Part shown: in pieces, positions 1 through 8,871 of the stretch
How positions within the stretch are numbered: the stretch's first letter is position 1
Layout of the letters: every line of letters begins with the position of its first letter
Origin: Mycolicibacterium bacteremicum
GTDB lineage: Bacteria; Actinomycetota; Actinomycetes; Mycobacteriales; Mycobacteriaceae
NCBI RefSeq assembly: GCF_943913955.1
Contig: NZ_CALUAE010000025.1
Location: 1-64,000, forward strand
Reading direction: 5' to 3'
Length of the DNA: 64,000 bases
Translations under genes and position numbers: made by a program
Notes under the pieces: model-generated
Databases searched by the model: none
Seen by the model: only the letters and a program-made list of their open reading frames with translations
What the model was told of the DNA's origin: nothing

Positions 1-127
1 TGGTCTCGCGCGGCGGGAACACGTAGGTGGCGCACGCGGTGCACCTGCCGCCGATCAGATGGGTGTCGCCGGCGTCGTCGGTGGCGAACCACCCTGCGAA
101 CGCGGGTTCTGTGGTTGGTGCTGGCAC
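1..127 (-). CDS. DUF35/OB-fold zinc-ribbon protein, N-terminal part (Rv1628c-like)
   Basis: Only the first 42 codons are in the window; the gene runs off the left edge on the minus strand. The GTG at 127 opens a reading frame that gives ...EPAFAGWFATDDAG... then HLIGGRCTACATYVFPPRE. The C-x2-C in a G-x-C-x2-C-x3-FPPR context is half of the rubredoxin-like zinc ribbon that precedes an OB-fold in DUF35 proteins. These partner with thiolase/lipid-transfer (SCP-x-like) proteins, often in steroid side-chain catabolism. In M. tuberculosis the gene next to polA on this side is Rv1628c, of the same type. A TATTCT box lies 7 nt before the GTG, so the transcript is probably leaderless. Confidence 0.8.
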   Translation of the reverse strand, partial: MPAPTTEPAFAGWFATDDAGDTHLIGGRCTACATYVFPPRET

Positions 128-134
128 GAGGGTC

Positions 135-140
135 AGAATA
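135..140 (-). promoter_or_regulatory. -10 box of the DUF35 gene (leaderless)
   Basis: TATTCT on the minus strand fits the mycobacterial TANNNT -10 pattern. Seven bases separate it from the GTG start, placing the transcription start at or next to the start codon. Confidence 0.5.
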
Positions 141-270
141 CCCAGACCAACCCCAAAACTGAAACGTGTTGCAGTTCTGTTGTTGGGATCGGTAGCGCGG
201 CCCGGGGCGTGCACTTGTCCGTGAACACGCACCGGTGACATTGCCGGTCCCCAGCAGAACGGATATCACC

Positions 271-636
271 ATGGGATTCTTCGACAAGGCCAAGGAAAAG
301 GCCCGCGAGGCCGCGGCCGCCGCCCAGCAGGGGATGGTGCATGTGCACGGCGCCGGCCCCGTCGACCCCGCCGTGTTCGGCGGTCCCTCGACGCGCTCGG
401 TCGCCGCCGACGACCCCATCTGGGAGCCGATCGACGGCATCTCGCTACAGGACTACGCCGACCTGGCCCGTGCCGCACAGGCGGGTGGCATCACCGACGA
501 GGCCGGAATGATCACCCTCGCCGGCGATCGCGGCTGGGATCCGGTGCACACCAAGGCCGCCCTGGACGGCTGGGTGCAGCGGATGGGGCAGTCGATGGCC
601 GTCGGCCAGCAGTTCCGCACGCTGCTCGGTTATTGA
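271..636 (+). CDS. Small conserved hypothetical protein (121 aa)
   Basis: Function not recognised. The product begins MGFFDKAKEKAREAAAAAQQ, a charged amphipathic helix, followed by a Pro/Gly linker and a C-terminal helical part with repeated Ala/Gly-Met-Ile patterns. There is no signal peptide or membrane segment. The ATG at 271 is preferred over an upstream in-frame start at 235 because GGA at 261-263 gives a ribosome site and the upstream residues look untranslated. It is divergent from the DUF35 gene and convergent with the hydrolase gene. The N-terminal KAKEKA style resembles short proteins that interact with membranes or ribosomes, but that is only a resemblance. Confidence 0.65.
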   Translation: MGFFDKAKEKAREAAAAAQQGMVHVHGAGPVDPAVFGGPSTRSVAADDPIWEPIDGISLQDYADLARAAQAGGITDEAGMITLAGDRGWDPVHTKAALDGWVQRMGQSMAVGQQFRTLLGY

Positions 637-744
637 GATGCCCAACCCGCTAAGCGGACTGGGCGCGGAGGTACGGCGCCACTCGGGCGGTCTTGGTCGA
701 CCCACAGAACGCGGTGGACTGGCGATCGACCGGATCCGTACCGG

Positions 745-1422
745 TCAACGCTCCGACGCGTCGAGCAGGATGCGCAGCAGATCATCCGGATTGTCGCGCA
801 TCAGGTTGTGCTTGCCGTCGAGTTCGTGGGTGATCCAGTCCGGATCGTTGCGGACCCGGTCATACGACGGCTGCAGCGGGGATTCGCCCGGCCAGCCCGA
901 CGCGTAGACGAAGATCCGTTGGCGAAACCTGTTCAGGCCGCCGTCGAGTCGCAGCTTCTGCAACACCGTGGCCAGCGGATGCGCGCTGGCGCGGTCGTCG
1001 AAGAACGGCATCGGCGGCACACCGAACCCGGAGTCGTCGACTTCGACGTACCACTTACGCTCCTCGTCGTTGACCAGGTCCCAGCAGGATTCGCCGTCGT
1101 GGGGGACCACCGCGTCCAAAAAGACCAACGAGTCGACACGGTGCGGTATCCGGTCGGCGACACCGGTGATCACCATGCCGCCGTAACTGTGGCCGACCAA
1201 GACGAGTTCGTCATCGCCGCCGGCATCGGCGTGGATCGCGGCCAGCACATCGGTGATGTGCGTGTCCAGATTGACCCCGCCGGGCAGCAGATGTGCGCGT
1301 TCGGCCACTCCGGTCAGCGTGAGCGCCAGGACGCGGTGGCCGTCGGCGCGCAGCGCAGCGGCGAGATCGTCGAAACACCAAGCGCCGTGGCACATTCCGG
1401 GGATCAGTACGTAGGTGGTCAT
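745..1422 (-). CDS. Alpha/beta-fold hydrolase
   Basis: A 225-aa soluble alpha/beta hydrolase of the plant-esterase/hydroxynitrile-lyase-like type. The N-terminal strand and oxyanion region are in TTYVLIPGMCHGAWCFDDL; the nucleophile elbow is GHSYGG (Ser near residue 98), and the late HELDGKHNLMRDNPDDL supplies the catalytic His. The substrate is probably a small ester or ketone. Its ATG shares one base with the stop codon of the upstream flavin monooxygenase (TGATG), so the two are translationally coupled. An oxidation-then-hydrolysis pair under the divergent LysR regulator is a reasonable inference; the actual compound cannot be read from sequence. Confidence 0.85.
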   Translation of the reverse strand: MTTYVLIPGMCHGAWCFDDLAAALRADGHRVLALTLTGVAERAHLLPGGVNLDTHITDVLAAIHADAGGDDELVLVGHSYGGMVITGVADRIPHRVDSLVFLDAVVPHDGESCWDLVNDEERKWYVEVDDSGFGVPPMPFFDDRASAHPLATVLQKLRLDGGLNRFRQRIFVYASGWPGESPLQPSYDRVRNDPDWITHELDGKHNLMRDNPDDLLRILLDASER

Positions 1423-2558
1423 CAGCGGTTGCTCCTTGCTGTGTCGTTGCGATACTTCGTGGTGATCCGGTCCAGCTCCGCGGTGCTGCGACCGGTTGCC
1501 TGGTGCATCTCCCGGTTCGCAGTGACGACCGCGGCGGTCTCGCCGCGGCGCTGCTCTTCGTAGCGGCGCAGTCCGGACACCCCGCCTGCGGCGTACTCAT
1601 CGGCCAGCACCCGGGCGTCGACGATGGCCTGGGATCCGCCGTTGGCGCCGACCGGGTACATCGGGTGCGCCGCGTCGCCGAGCAGCGTGACCCGGCCGGT
1701 TCCCCAATGCGGCAACGGGTCCCGGTCCACCATCGGGTATCGGAAGATCTGTCCGGTCGCCTCGATCAGCGCGACCGGGTCCAGCCAGTCCAGCGTCCAC
1801 CGCTCGATGTGCCGCCGGACCTCGGCGGCGGTGGCGGGTGCGTTCCACCGTGCGTCACCGGCAAGCGGACCCGGCGTGCCCTCGGGAACCTGCAGCACCC
1901 AGTTCACGAGACCACCGCCGATCGGGTAGGTCACCAGATCGATCCCGTTGTCGCCCTGCACGATCGCCATGGTGTGCCCGTCCAGGAAGGCCGGTATGCG
2001 GGCTGCGCCCCGGAACATGGTGATGCCGGATGACAGCAATTGATCGGGCCCGGGATGCAGTGCCCGGCGCACCACCGATCCGATCCCGTCGGCCCCGATC
2101 AAAGCGTCACCGGTGAACGTGCCCGCCGTCGTGTGCACCGACACACCCCCGGCGTTGTCCGCGAAACCTTCGACGCCGGCACCGGTGCGCACCGCCGCCG
2201 CGCCGAGCCGTTCGGTGACGGTGTCGAGCAGCAGCATCTGCAGCCGGCCGCGGTGCACGGACAGTTGTGGGTGGCTGTCGCCGGCGGCGAGCCCGCGGGG
2301 CTCGCGGAACAGCAGTCCGCCCGAGGCCGCGTAGAAGCAGATCGAGTCCGGGGCCACGGCGATATCGCGCAGCGCGGCACCGAGTCCCAGGTCGCACAGT
2401 TCCCGAACGGCGTGCGGCAGCAGATTGATCCCGACGCCGAGGGGTCGCAGGACCGCTGTGCGTTCCAGGGTGGTCGACGCGATGCCACGGGCGTGCAGCG
2501 CGAGTGCGGTGGTGAGTCCGCCGATACCCGCCCCGGCGATGAGAACTCTTGGATGCAT
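1422..2558 (-). CDS. FAD-dependent aromatic-type monooxygenase
   Basis: A 378-aa group A flavoprotein hydroxylase (salicylate hydroxylase/UbiH-like). The dinucleotide-binding GAGIGGLTTALAL is at the N-terminus, and the second FAD motif GDAAHPMYPVGANGGSQAI lies near residue 285. No C-terminal thioredoxin-like extension is present. The ATG at 2558 was chosen because GGTGGAG sits 4-5 nt upstream; a longer start at 2594 has no ribosome site. It is co-transcribed with the hydrolase at 745-1422 and divergent from a LysR gene that likely controls it. Confidence 0.87.
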   Translation of the reverse strand: MHPRVLIAGAGIGGLTTALALHARGIASTTLERTAVLRPLGVGINLLPHAVRELCDLGLGAALRDIAVAPDSICFYAASGGLLFREPRGLAAGDSHPQLSVHRGRLQMLLLDTVTERLGAAAVRTGAGVEGFADNAGGVSVHTTAGTFTGDALIGADGIGSVVRRALHPGPDQLLSSGITMFRGAARIPAFLDGHTMAIVQGDNGIDLVTYPIGGGLVNWVLQVPEGTPGPLAGDARWNAPATAAEVRRHIERWTLDWLDPVALIEATGQIFRYPMVDRDPLPHWGTGRVTLLGDAAHPMYPVGANGGSQAIVDARVLADEYAAGGVSGLRRYEEQRRGETAAVVTANREMHQATGRSTAELDRITTKYRNDTARSNR

Positions 2559-2606
2559 GACTCCACCGTGTGCGAGCTGTATCGATAAGTCCAATAGCGA
2601 TTGCGG

Positions 2607-2623
2607 CTGATTCCTATAATCAG
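2607..2623. promoter_or_regulatory. Palindrome overlapping the LysR -10 (candidate operator)
   Basis: CTGATT-N5-AATCAG is a perfect 6-bp inverted repeat. It contains a consensus TATAAT -10 (2615-2620) that ends 8 nt before the LysR ATG. A regulator bound here would block its own promoter and sit next to the divergent monooxygenase promoter, as is usual for LysR systems. Confidence 0.5.
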
Positions 2624-2628
2624 CTGTT

Positions 2629-3510
2629 ATGGAGCTGCGTCAGCTGGAGTACTTCGTCGCGGTGGTCGAGGAGCGCAGCTTCACGCGCGCTGCCCAGCGG
2701 GAGCGGGTGGCGCAACCGGCGGTCAGTGCCCAGATCCGCCGCCTGGAGCGACAGGTCGGTCAGGCGTTGCTCGTGCGGTCCAGTCGGGATGTGCGGCTGA
2801 CCCAGGCGGGCGAGGCGATGCTCCCGCACGCGCTGGCGGCACTGGCGGCGGTGCGCCAGGCGCGGCGTGCGGTGGACGATGTCGCCGGTCTGGTGCGCGG
2901 CGCCGTGGCCATCGGCACGGTGACGCTGCATCCGGTGGACGTCGCCGGCCTGATGGCCGGCTTTCACGCCGACCACCCGGCGGTCGAGATCACGCTGGGC
3001 ACCGACAACTCCGACGTGTTGCTGGACAAGCTCGCCGACGGACGGCTCGATCTCGCGATCGTGTCCATCGGTGTCGACGAGCAACCGGCCGAACTCGACA
3101 TCCATGTCGTCACCGACGAGGCCATCGACGCCGCGGTGGCGCTCGACCATCCGCTGGCCCGGCGCAAGACGCTCACGCTGAACGAACTGGTCGACCACCG
3201 GCTCATCTCGCTGCCGGTGGGAACCGGCTTGCGGACGCGACTCGACACCGCCTGTGCGACGGCCCGGATCACCCCGCAGGTGGCGTTCGAGGCTACGAGT
3301 CCGCTGGAACTGGCCGAGCTCGGCGCGCACGGGCTCGGGGTCGCGATCCTGCCCGAATCGATGGCGCGCAACCATCCGCGACTGCATGCGCTGCGGCTGG
3401 TTCCGGCACTGCGCGGACGGCTGGTGTGGGCGTGGCGGCGCGATATGACGAGCCCGGCGGCCCGGCTGCTGCGTGACCGGGTTTGCCGGCCGCCACGCCG
3501 CGCGTCCTGA
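2629..3510 (+). CDS. LysR-family transcriptional regulator
   Basis: A 293-aa regulator. The N-terminal winged helix-turn-helix MELRQLEYFVAVVEERSFTR, with RVAQPAVSAQIRRLE as recognition helix, is typical, followed by a two-lobed periplasmic-binding-like effector domain from about residue 90. It is divergent from the monooxygenase/hydrolase pair, with 70 bp between starts, which predicts that it regulates them and itself. The ATG at 2629 lies 8 nt after TATAAT, so the message is nearly leaderless. The effector is unknown. Confidence 0.9.
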   Translation: MELRQLEYFVAVVEERSFTRAAQRERVAQPAVSAQIRRLERQVGQALLVRSSRDVRLTQAGEAMLPHALAALAAVRQARRAVDDVAGLVRGAVAIGTVTLHPVDVAGLMAGFHADHPAVEITLGTDNSDVLLDKLADGRLDLAIVSIGVDEQPAELDIHVVTDEAIDAAVALDHPLARRKTLTLNELVDHRLISLPVGTGLRTRLDTACATARITPQVAFEATSPLELAELGAHGLGVAILPESMARNHPRLHALRLVPALRGRLVWAWRRDMTSPAARLLRDRVCRPPRRAS

Positions 3511-3570
3511 CCCGGGCCGTGGTGACCGCGGGGAAGGCGAACGGCGTGCGGAACTGTCGGGGTGGGTGCC

Positions 3571-3576
3571 TAGAGT
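3571..3576 (+). promoter_or_regulatory. -10 box of polA (leaderless)
   Basis: TAGAGT, then seven bases, then the GTG start of polA at 3584. Confidence 0.55.
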
Positions 3577-3583
3577 TGGGGGC

Positions 3584-6304
3584 GTGAGCCCCGCGAAGAC
3601 CGAGACCGCCGCAAAGAAGACGAGCACCGACAAGCCCACGCTGATGCTGCTGGACGGCAACTCGCTGGCGTTTCGCGCCTTCTACGCGCTACCCGCGGAG
3701 AACTTCAAGACCCAGGGCGGGTTGACCACCAACGCCGTCTACGGGTTCACCGCCATGCTGATCAACCTGCTGCGCGACGAGGAGCCCAGTCACGTCGCCG
3801 CGGCCTTCGACGTCTCGCGGCAGACCTTCCGCAAGGAGAAGTACCCGGAGTACAAGGAGGGGCGCTCGGCGACCCCCGATGAGTTCCGCGGGCAGATCGA
3901 CATCACCAAGGAGGTGCTCGGCGCCCTCGGCATCACCGTGCTCGCCGAGCCCGGGTTCGAGGCCGATGACATCATCGCGACACTGGCCACCCAGGCCCAG
4001 GACGCCGGGTACCGGGTGCTGGTCGTCACCGGTGACCGTGACTCGCTGCAATTGGTCAGTGACGACGTCACCATCCTGTATCCGGTCAAAGGGGTCAGCG
4101 AGCTCACCCGGTTCACCCCGGAGGCGGTCCAGGCCAAGTACGGCCTCACCCCGGCGCAATATCCCGACTTCGCCGCGCTGCGTGGCGACCCGAGCGACAA
4201 CCTGCCGGGAATCCCGGGGGTGGGGGAGAAGACCGCGACCAAGTGGATCGTCGAGCACGGGTCGCTACAGGGGCTCGTCGACAACGTCGACAAGGTGAAG
4301 GGCAAGGTCGGAGATGCCCTGCGCGCCAATCTGTCCTCGGTGGTGCTCAACCGCGAGCTCACCGAGCTGGTGAAGAACGTGCCGCTGCCGCAGACGCCGG
4401 ACACGCTGCGCATGCTGCCCTGGGACCGCGACCACATCCACCGGTTGTTCGACGACCTGGAATTCCGGGTGCTGCGCGACCGGCTGTTCGACACACTGGC
4501 CTCGGCCGACCCGGAGGTCGATCAGGGCTTCGATGTGCGCGGTGGTGCGCTGGCGCCCGGCGAGTTGGCCGCCTGGCTGGCCGAGCACAGCCTGGGCAAC
4601 CGCTTCGGCGTCGCGGTGGTGGGCACCCACCTCGCCTTCGACAGTGATGCCACCGCGCTGGCCATCGTCGCCAACGACGGCGACGGCCGCTATATCGACA
4701 CCACCACGATCCATCCCGACGACGAGGCCGCGCTGTCATCCTGGCTGGCCGATCCGGGGCCGCCCAAGGCCCTGCACGAGGCCAAGCTCGCCATGCATGA
4801 CCTGCAGGGCCGGGGCTGGACGCTGGCCGGGGTCACCTCCGACACCGCGCTGGCGGCCTACCTGGTGCGGCCGGGCCAGCGCAGCTTCTCCCTCGACGAC
4901 CTCTCGCTGCGGTATCTGAAGCGCGAACTGCGCGCCGAAAACCCGGAACAGCAACAGCTTTCGCTGCTCGACGACAACGAGGGCATCGACGAGCAGGCCG
5001 TCCAGGCGGTGCTGTTGCGGGCCGCTGCGGTGCTCGACCTGGCCGACGCGTTGGACGAGGAACTGGCCCGCATCGACTCCTCCTCGCTGTTGGGCCGGAT
5101 GGAGCTTCCGGTGCAGCGTGTGTTGGCGGAGCTGGAAACCCGCGGTATCGCCGTCGATGTCGCGTTCCTGCAGGAGTTGCAGAGCGAGTTCGGCGACCAC
5201 ATCCGCGATGCCGCCGAGGCCGCCTACGCGGTGATCGGCAAGCAGATCAACCTCGGGTCGCCCAGGCAGTTGCAGGTCGTCCTGTTCGACGAGCTGGAGA
5301 TGCCCAAGACCAAGAAGACCAAGACCGGGTACACCACCGATGCCGATGCGCTGCAAGGACTTTTCGACAAGACCGGACACCCGTTCCTGCAGCATCTGCT
5401 GGCCCACCGGGACGCCACCCGGTTGAAGGTGACCGTCGACGGACTGCTCAACTCGGTGGGCTCCGACGGACGCATCCACACGACGTTCAACCAGACGATC
5501 GCGGCCACCGGCCGGCTCTCGTCGACCGAGCCGAATCTGCAGAACATCCCGATCCGCACCGAGGCCGGTCGCCGCATCCGCGACGGATTCGTCGTCGGTG
5601 CGGGCTACGCCGAGCTGATGACGGCGGATTACAGCCAGATCGAGATGCGCATCATGGCGCACCTGTCCCGCGACGAGGGCCTGATCGAAGCCTTCAACAC
5701 CGGCGAGGATCTGCATTCCTTCGTCGCGTCGCGCGCGTTCGACGTGCCGATCGACCAGATCGACGCCGAGATGCGCCGCCGCGTCAAGGCCATGTCCTAC
5801 GGCCTGGCCTACGGGCTCAGCGCCTACGGCCTGTCGGCGCAGCTGAAGATCAGCACCGAAGAGGCCAAGCAGCAGATGGACCAGTACTTCGACCGGTTCG
5901 GTGGCATCCGCGACTACCTGCGCGATGTCGTCGACCAGGCCCGCAAGGACGGATACACCTCCACGGTGCTGGGTCGCCGGCGTTACCTGCCCGAACTGGA
6001 CAGCAGCAACCGCAACGTCCGCGAGGCCGCCGAGCGTGCCGCGCTGAACGCGCCGATCCAGGGCAGTGCCGCCGACATCATCAAGGTGGCGATGATCAAC
6101 GTCGACGAGGCGATCAAGGCGGCCGGCCTGAAATCCCGGATGCTGCTGCAGGTGCACGACGAACTGCTCTTCGAGGTGGCCGAGGGCGAACGCGACACGC
6201 TTGAGGCACTGGTGCGCGAGCACATGGGCAACGCCTACCCGCTCGACGTGCCGCTGGAGGTCTCGGTGGGTTACGGACGCAGCTGGGACGCCGCGGCGCA
6301 CTGA
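3584..6304 (+). CDS. polA: DNA polymerase I
   Basis: A 906-aa family A polymerase for repair and Okazaki fragment processing. The 5' nuclease domain occupies about residues 15-310 (LLDGNSLAFRAFYALP, VLVVTGDRDSLQLV). A degenerate 3'-5' exonuclease-like domain follows, then the polymerase. Palm residues are visible: Asp682 in DYSQIEMR and Asp859 in QVHDELLFE. The O-helix reads RRRVKAMSYGLAYG, with Tyr at the place of E. coli Phe762; this is known from M. tuberculosis PolA to reduce dideoxynucleotide discrimination. The GTG at 3584 (VSPAKTE...) matches the M. tuberculosis N-terminus and follows a TAGAGT box. Extra in-frame codons back to 3473 lie within the upstream LysR gene and are not used. 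Confidence 0.97.
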   Translation: MSPAKTETAAKKTSTDKPTLMLLDGNSLAFRAFYALPAENFKTQGGLTTNAVYGFTAMLINLLRDEEPSHVAAAFDVSRQTFRKEKYPEYKEGRSATPDEFRGQIDITKEVLGALGITVLAEPGFEADDIIATLATQAQDAGYRVLVVTGDRDSLQLVSDDVTILYPVKGVSELTRFTPEAVQAKYGLTPAQYPDFAALRGDPSDNLPGIPGVGEKTATKWIVEHGSLQGLVDNVDKVKGKVGDALRANLSSVVLNRELTELVKNVPLPQTPDTLRMLPWDRDHIHRLFDDLEFRVLRDRLFDTLASADPEVDQGFDVRGGALAPGELAAWLAEHSLGNRFGVAVVGTHLAFDSDATALAIVANDGDGRYIDTTTIHPDDEAALSSWLADPGPPKALHEAKLAMHDLQGRGWTLAGVTSDTALAAYLVRPGQRSFSLDDLSLRYLKRELRAENPEQQQLSLLDDNEGIDEQAVQAVLLRAAAVLDLADALDEELARIDSSSLLGRMELPVQRVLAELETRGIAVDVAFLQELQSEFGDHIRDAAEAAYAVIGKQINLGSPRQLQVVLFDELEMPKTKKTKTGYTTDADALQGLFDKTGHPFLQHLLAHRDATRLKVTVDGLLNSVGSDGRIHTTFNQTIAATGRLSSTEPNLQNIPIRTEAGRRIRDGFVVGAGYAELMTADYSQIEMRIMAHLSRDEGLIEAFNTGEDLHSFVASRAFDVPIDQIDAEMRRRVKAMSYGLAYGLSAYGLSAQLKISTEEAKQQMDQYFDRFGGIRDYLRDVVDQARKDGYTSTVLGRRRYLPELDSSNRNVREAAERAALNAPIQGSAADIIKVAMINVDEAIKAAGLKSRMLLQVHDELLFEVAEGERDTLEALVREHMGNAYPLDVPLEVSVGYGRSWDAAAH

Positions 6305-6308
6305 CCCG

Positions 6309-7514
6309 ATGGACGGCGAACAGCAGATCCGTTTTCTGGCTCGGCTGGGGGCGGCGATGTGCGCGGCCAACTATCCGGTGACCCTGGTGCGGCAGATGCT
6401 CGACCGGACCGCGGCGCACTACGGGGTGCGCAACGACGGCATCGCGCTGCCCAATCACGTTCAGGTGGTGGGCCCGTCCACCACCGGCGGCACGGTGGTG
6501 GGCGGCGCCCGCGTCGACGCCGATCTCCGATTCGACCAGATCTTCCCGCTGGCCCGGCTGGTGTCCGATGCAATGGCCGGGCGGGTGTCGGCGTCGGTCG
6601 GGGAGAGCCGGCTGGACGCGATCTCGACCAGCGCGCGGCGATACCCGGCCTCGGTGACGGTGATCGGCTACGGGATCCAGAGCGCCGGCCTGGCCCTGGT
6701 GCTGGAGCCGACGTTCCTCAACGTGCTGGCCGCCCTGGCGCTGGGTGCGATGGTCGGCGGATTCCTGGTCGCCGGCCGGCGGGTTCCGGCGCTGGCGCAG
6801 CTGGTGCCCGCGATCAGCGCGTTCGCGGTGGCATCGATCTGCATCGTCGCGGCGTTGCGGCTGGAACTCGACCACGTCGGATTACGGGCGCTGATACCGC
6901 CGTTGGCGGTGTTCCTGCCGGGTGCGGCGATCACGCTGGCCGTCATCGAGCTCACCTCGCGCGATGTCATCGCCGGAACCAGCCGACTGATCGCCGGTTT
7001 CGTGCAGATCATCCAGTTGGCCTTCGGCATCCTCATCGCCACCCAGCTGCTGGGGATGCGCGAGGACCAGCTCAGCTCGGAGGCCGTCAACCACATCGGC
7101 CCGTGGGCGCCGTGGCTGGGGGTGGCCGTCTACGCCGTGGGCGTGCTGCTGTTCCTGGCGCCGCCGGTGTCCTTCCTGCCCTGGCTGGTGCTGATCACCT
7201 ACACCGCGTTCACCGCGCAGTATCTGGGCGACCTGGTCCTGGGCAGCTACGCGAGCGGATTCTGCGGCGGGCTGGCGCTGACCCTGGTGGCGCTGGCGGT
7301 GTCCCGGCTGCGCAGCGCACCGCCGGCGATCACGATGATCCTGCCGGGGTTCTGGCTGCTGGTGCCCGGGTCGATGGGCCTGATCGGGGTCACCGAATTG
7401 TTCGGCGCCGACGGCGATTCCGCGCTACCGGCCACCTTGATATCGATGATCTCGGTGGCGTTCGGCCTGCAGGCCGGGCTGGTGTGCTGGCAGGTGATCC
7501 GGCGGGGTCGCTGA
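6309..7514 (+). CDS. Threonine/serine exporter family membrane protein (ThrE type)
   Basis: A 401-aa protein. A soluble N-terminal domain of about 120 residues (DUF1212 type) is followed by about ten hydrophobic segments. Recognisable family features are the early cysteine-containing helix RLGAAMCAANYPVTLVRQML, the conserved IGYGIQSAGLAL start of the membrane part, and VFLPGAAITLAVIELTSRD. ThrE-family proteins export small amino acids. The ATG is 4 nt after the polA stop, so it is probably co-transcribed with polA; its own ribosome site is poor. Its stop abuts that of the convergent PrsW gene. Confidence 0.8.
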   Translation: MDGEQQIRFLARLGAAMCAANYPVTLVRQMLDRTAAHYGVRNDGIALPNHVQVVGPSTTGGTVVGGARVDADLRFDQIFPLARLVSDAMAGRVSASVGESRLDAISTSARRYPASVTVIGYGIQSAGLALVLEPTFLNVLAALALGAMVGGFLVAGRRVPALAQLVPAISAFAVASICIVAALRLELDHVGLRALIPPLAVFLPGAAITLAVIELTSRDVIAGTSRLIAGFVQIIQLAFGILIATQLLGMREDQLSSEAVNHIGPWAPWLGVAVYAVGVLLFLAPPVSFLPWLVLITYTAFTAQYLGDLVLGSYASGFCGGLALTLVALAVSRLRSAPPAITMILPGFWLLVPGSMGLIGVTELFGADGDSALPATLISMISVAFGLQAGLVCWQVIRRGR

Positions 7515-8663
7515 TCACGGCCCGGGAATGCGATAGCCCGCCAGGTACTGCAACTGCGGGGTGGCCGCCCGGGCCGCGTGCACGCGATGTGCCTCCTCGG
7601 TCAGCAACGCCTGCACCCGCTCGTCACCGAACCCACGGTCGATCCGGTCCCGGACGAACGCGAGCTCGACGACCTGGGTGGCAAAACCCTTGACCGCCTT
7701 GCCCGCGGCCTTGCCGCTGTGCCGGGTGACCTCGGCGACGGCCATCTTGCGGGTGCGGATCGAACCCAGCCAGCTGGCCTCGTTGGCGGTCACCAGGCCG
7801 GCCGCCACCATGTTCGGCAGCTTGGCCGCGACCACCTGTTGTTCGCGGCGGCGACTGCGTACCGCCAGCCAGATCGCCAAGCCGAAGATCGGCATCATCC
7901 ACAGCACGTACACCAGGAAGTAAGCCTCGATACCGATCACCGAGGAGCCGTTCCACATCGCGTGCAGCACCACCGCGCCGAGGTATCCGGCGATCAGGAA
8001 GCCCGCCTTGGCGAGCGGATTGCGCCGGTGCAGTGCGAAATACACCCCGACGGCCAAGACCGACACGAACAGCGAGTGGGCGAAGGGCGCCATGATCAGG
8101 CGCAGCGCCGCGGTCAACAGCGAACCGGCCAGCGACTCGCTGTTGGCGATGTAGAGGATGTCCTCGAACCAGGCGAAGCCGGCGCCGACCAGACCGGCGT
8201 ACACCAGGCAGTCGGTCAGCGAGTTCAGCTCCCGGCGACGCAACCCGGTCATCATGATGAGCAGGAACAGGCCCTTGGCTGCCTCCTCGATGATCGGGGC
8301 GCGCAGGGCAGTCGACTCGAATCCCTCGGGCAAGCCGGGCGTCGGCAGGAACACCGCGTCGGCCCACAGTTCCAGGATCAGCGACAGGATGATCGCCACC
8401 GATGCGCCCCAGAGGAAGGCCAGGATGAGCAGCCGCGGTGGCTCCGGTTCCCAGCGGTCCAGCCACAGGTAGCAGAGCACGACGACGGCGATCGCGATGC
8501 TGGAGAGCACGAACCCGATGGCGGTGCCGACCGGGTTGGTCGCGGTGAGCAGGATCATCAGCAGTCCGACGATGACGCTCAGCCCGATCAGCACCGCGAG
8601 CGGTGCGCCGACCTTGCGCACGGTCGGTGGCCAGGTCGGTAGGTGGGGGTGCGGCGCGGTCAC
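7515..8663 (-). CDS. PrsW-family intramembrane metalloprotease
   Basis: A 382-aa polytopic membrane protein. Conserved PrsW elements are present: Glu126-Glu127 in APIIEEAAKG, Glu167 in WFEDIL, His196 in PFAHSLF, and His234 with Asn238 in HAMWNG, all inside or beside membrane helices. In Bacillus, PrsW makes site-1 cleavage of an anti-sigma factor; mycobacterial members are uncharacterised. The cytoplasmic C-terminus (about residue 285 on) is basic and helical. The GTG start lies 6 nt after TAGTCT, so it is likely leaderless. Whether it serves the ECF sigma factor 12 kb away is unknown. Confidence 0.85.
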   Translation of the reverse strand: MTAPHPHLPTWPPTVRKVGAPLAVLIGLSVIVGLLMILLTATNPVGTAIGFVLSSIAIAVVVLCYLWLDRWEPEPPRLLILAFLWGASVAIILSLILELWADAVFLPTPGLPEGFESTALRAPIIEEAAKGLFLLIMMTGLRRRELNSLTDCLVYAGLVGAGFAWFEDILYIANSESLAGSLLTAALRLIMAPFAHSLFVSVLAVGVYFALHRRNPLAKAGFLIAGYLGAVVLHAMWNGSSVIGIEAYFLVYVLWMMPIFGLAIWLAVRSRRREQQVVAAKLPNMVAAGLVTANEASWLGSIRTRKMAVAEVTRHSGKAAGKAVKGFATQVVELAFVRDRIDRGFGDERVQALLTEEAHRVHAARAATPQLQYLAGYRIPGP

Positions 8664-8669
8664 CTGAGG

Positions 8670-8675
8670 AGACTA
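8670..8675 (-). promoter_or_regulatory. -10 box of the PrsW gene (leaderless)
   Basis: TAGTCT on the minus strand, exactly six bases before the GTG at 8663. Confidence 0.5.
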
Positions 8676-8702
8676 ACCAGGCACCGCCGGGCGGGACCGG
8701 GT

Positions 8703-8871
8703 TTGTCCAGCGTGTACCGCTTCTAGTACCCTCGAACAGTACCTGTGCGTTCCGTCATGTCTCGGGCCTCGCGGGAACACCGCACAACTCGGCGCCTGGC
8801 GCCGGAATCTCCATTGTGCAGCACAAACACACATGTCCCTACGATTGAACCTGTCCGGAGCAACCCACCAC
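8703..8871 (+). promoter_or_regulatory. rpsA promoter candidate and leader
   Basis: TTGTCC (8703-8708) and TACCCT (8727-8732), 18 bp apart, form a plausible promoter, leaving a leader of about 130 nt before rpsA. No recognised riboswitch or strong hairpin was seen in it. Confidence 0.35.

Noticed and set aside
27..224. Plus-strand frame at the left edge
   Set aside because: It is opposite the DUF35 N-terminus, which has a zinc-ribbon motif and a -10 box; the plus-strand product has no support.
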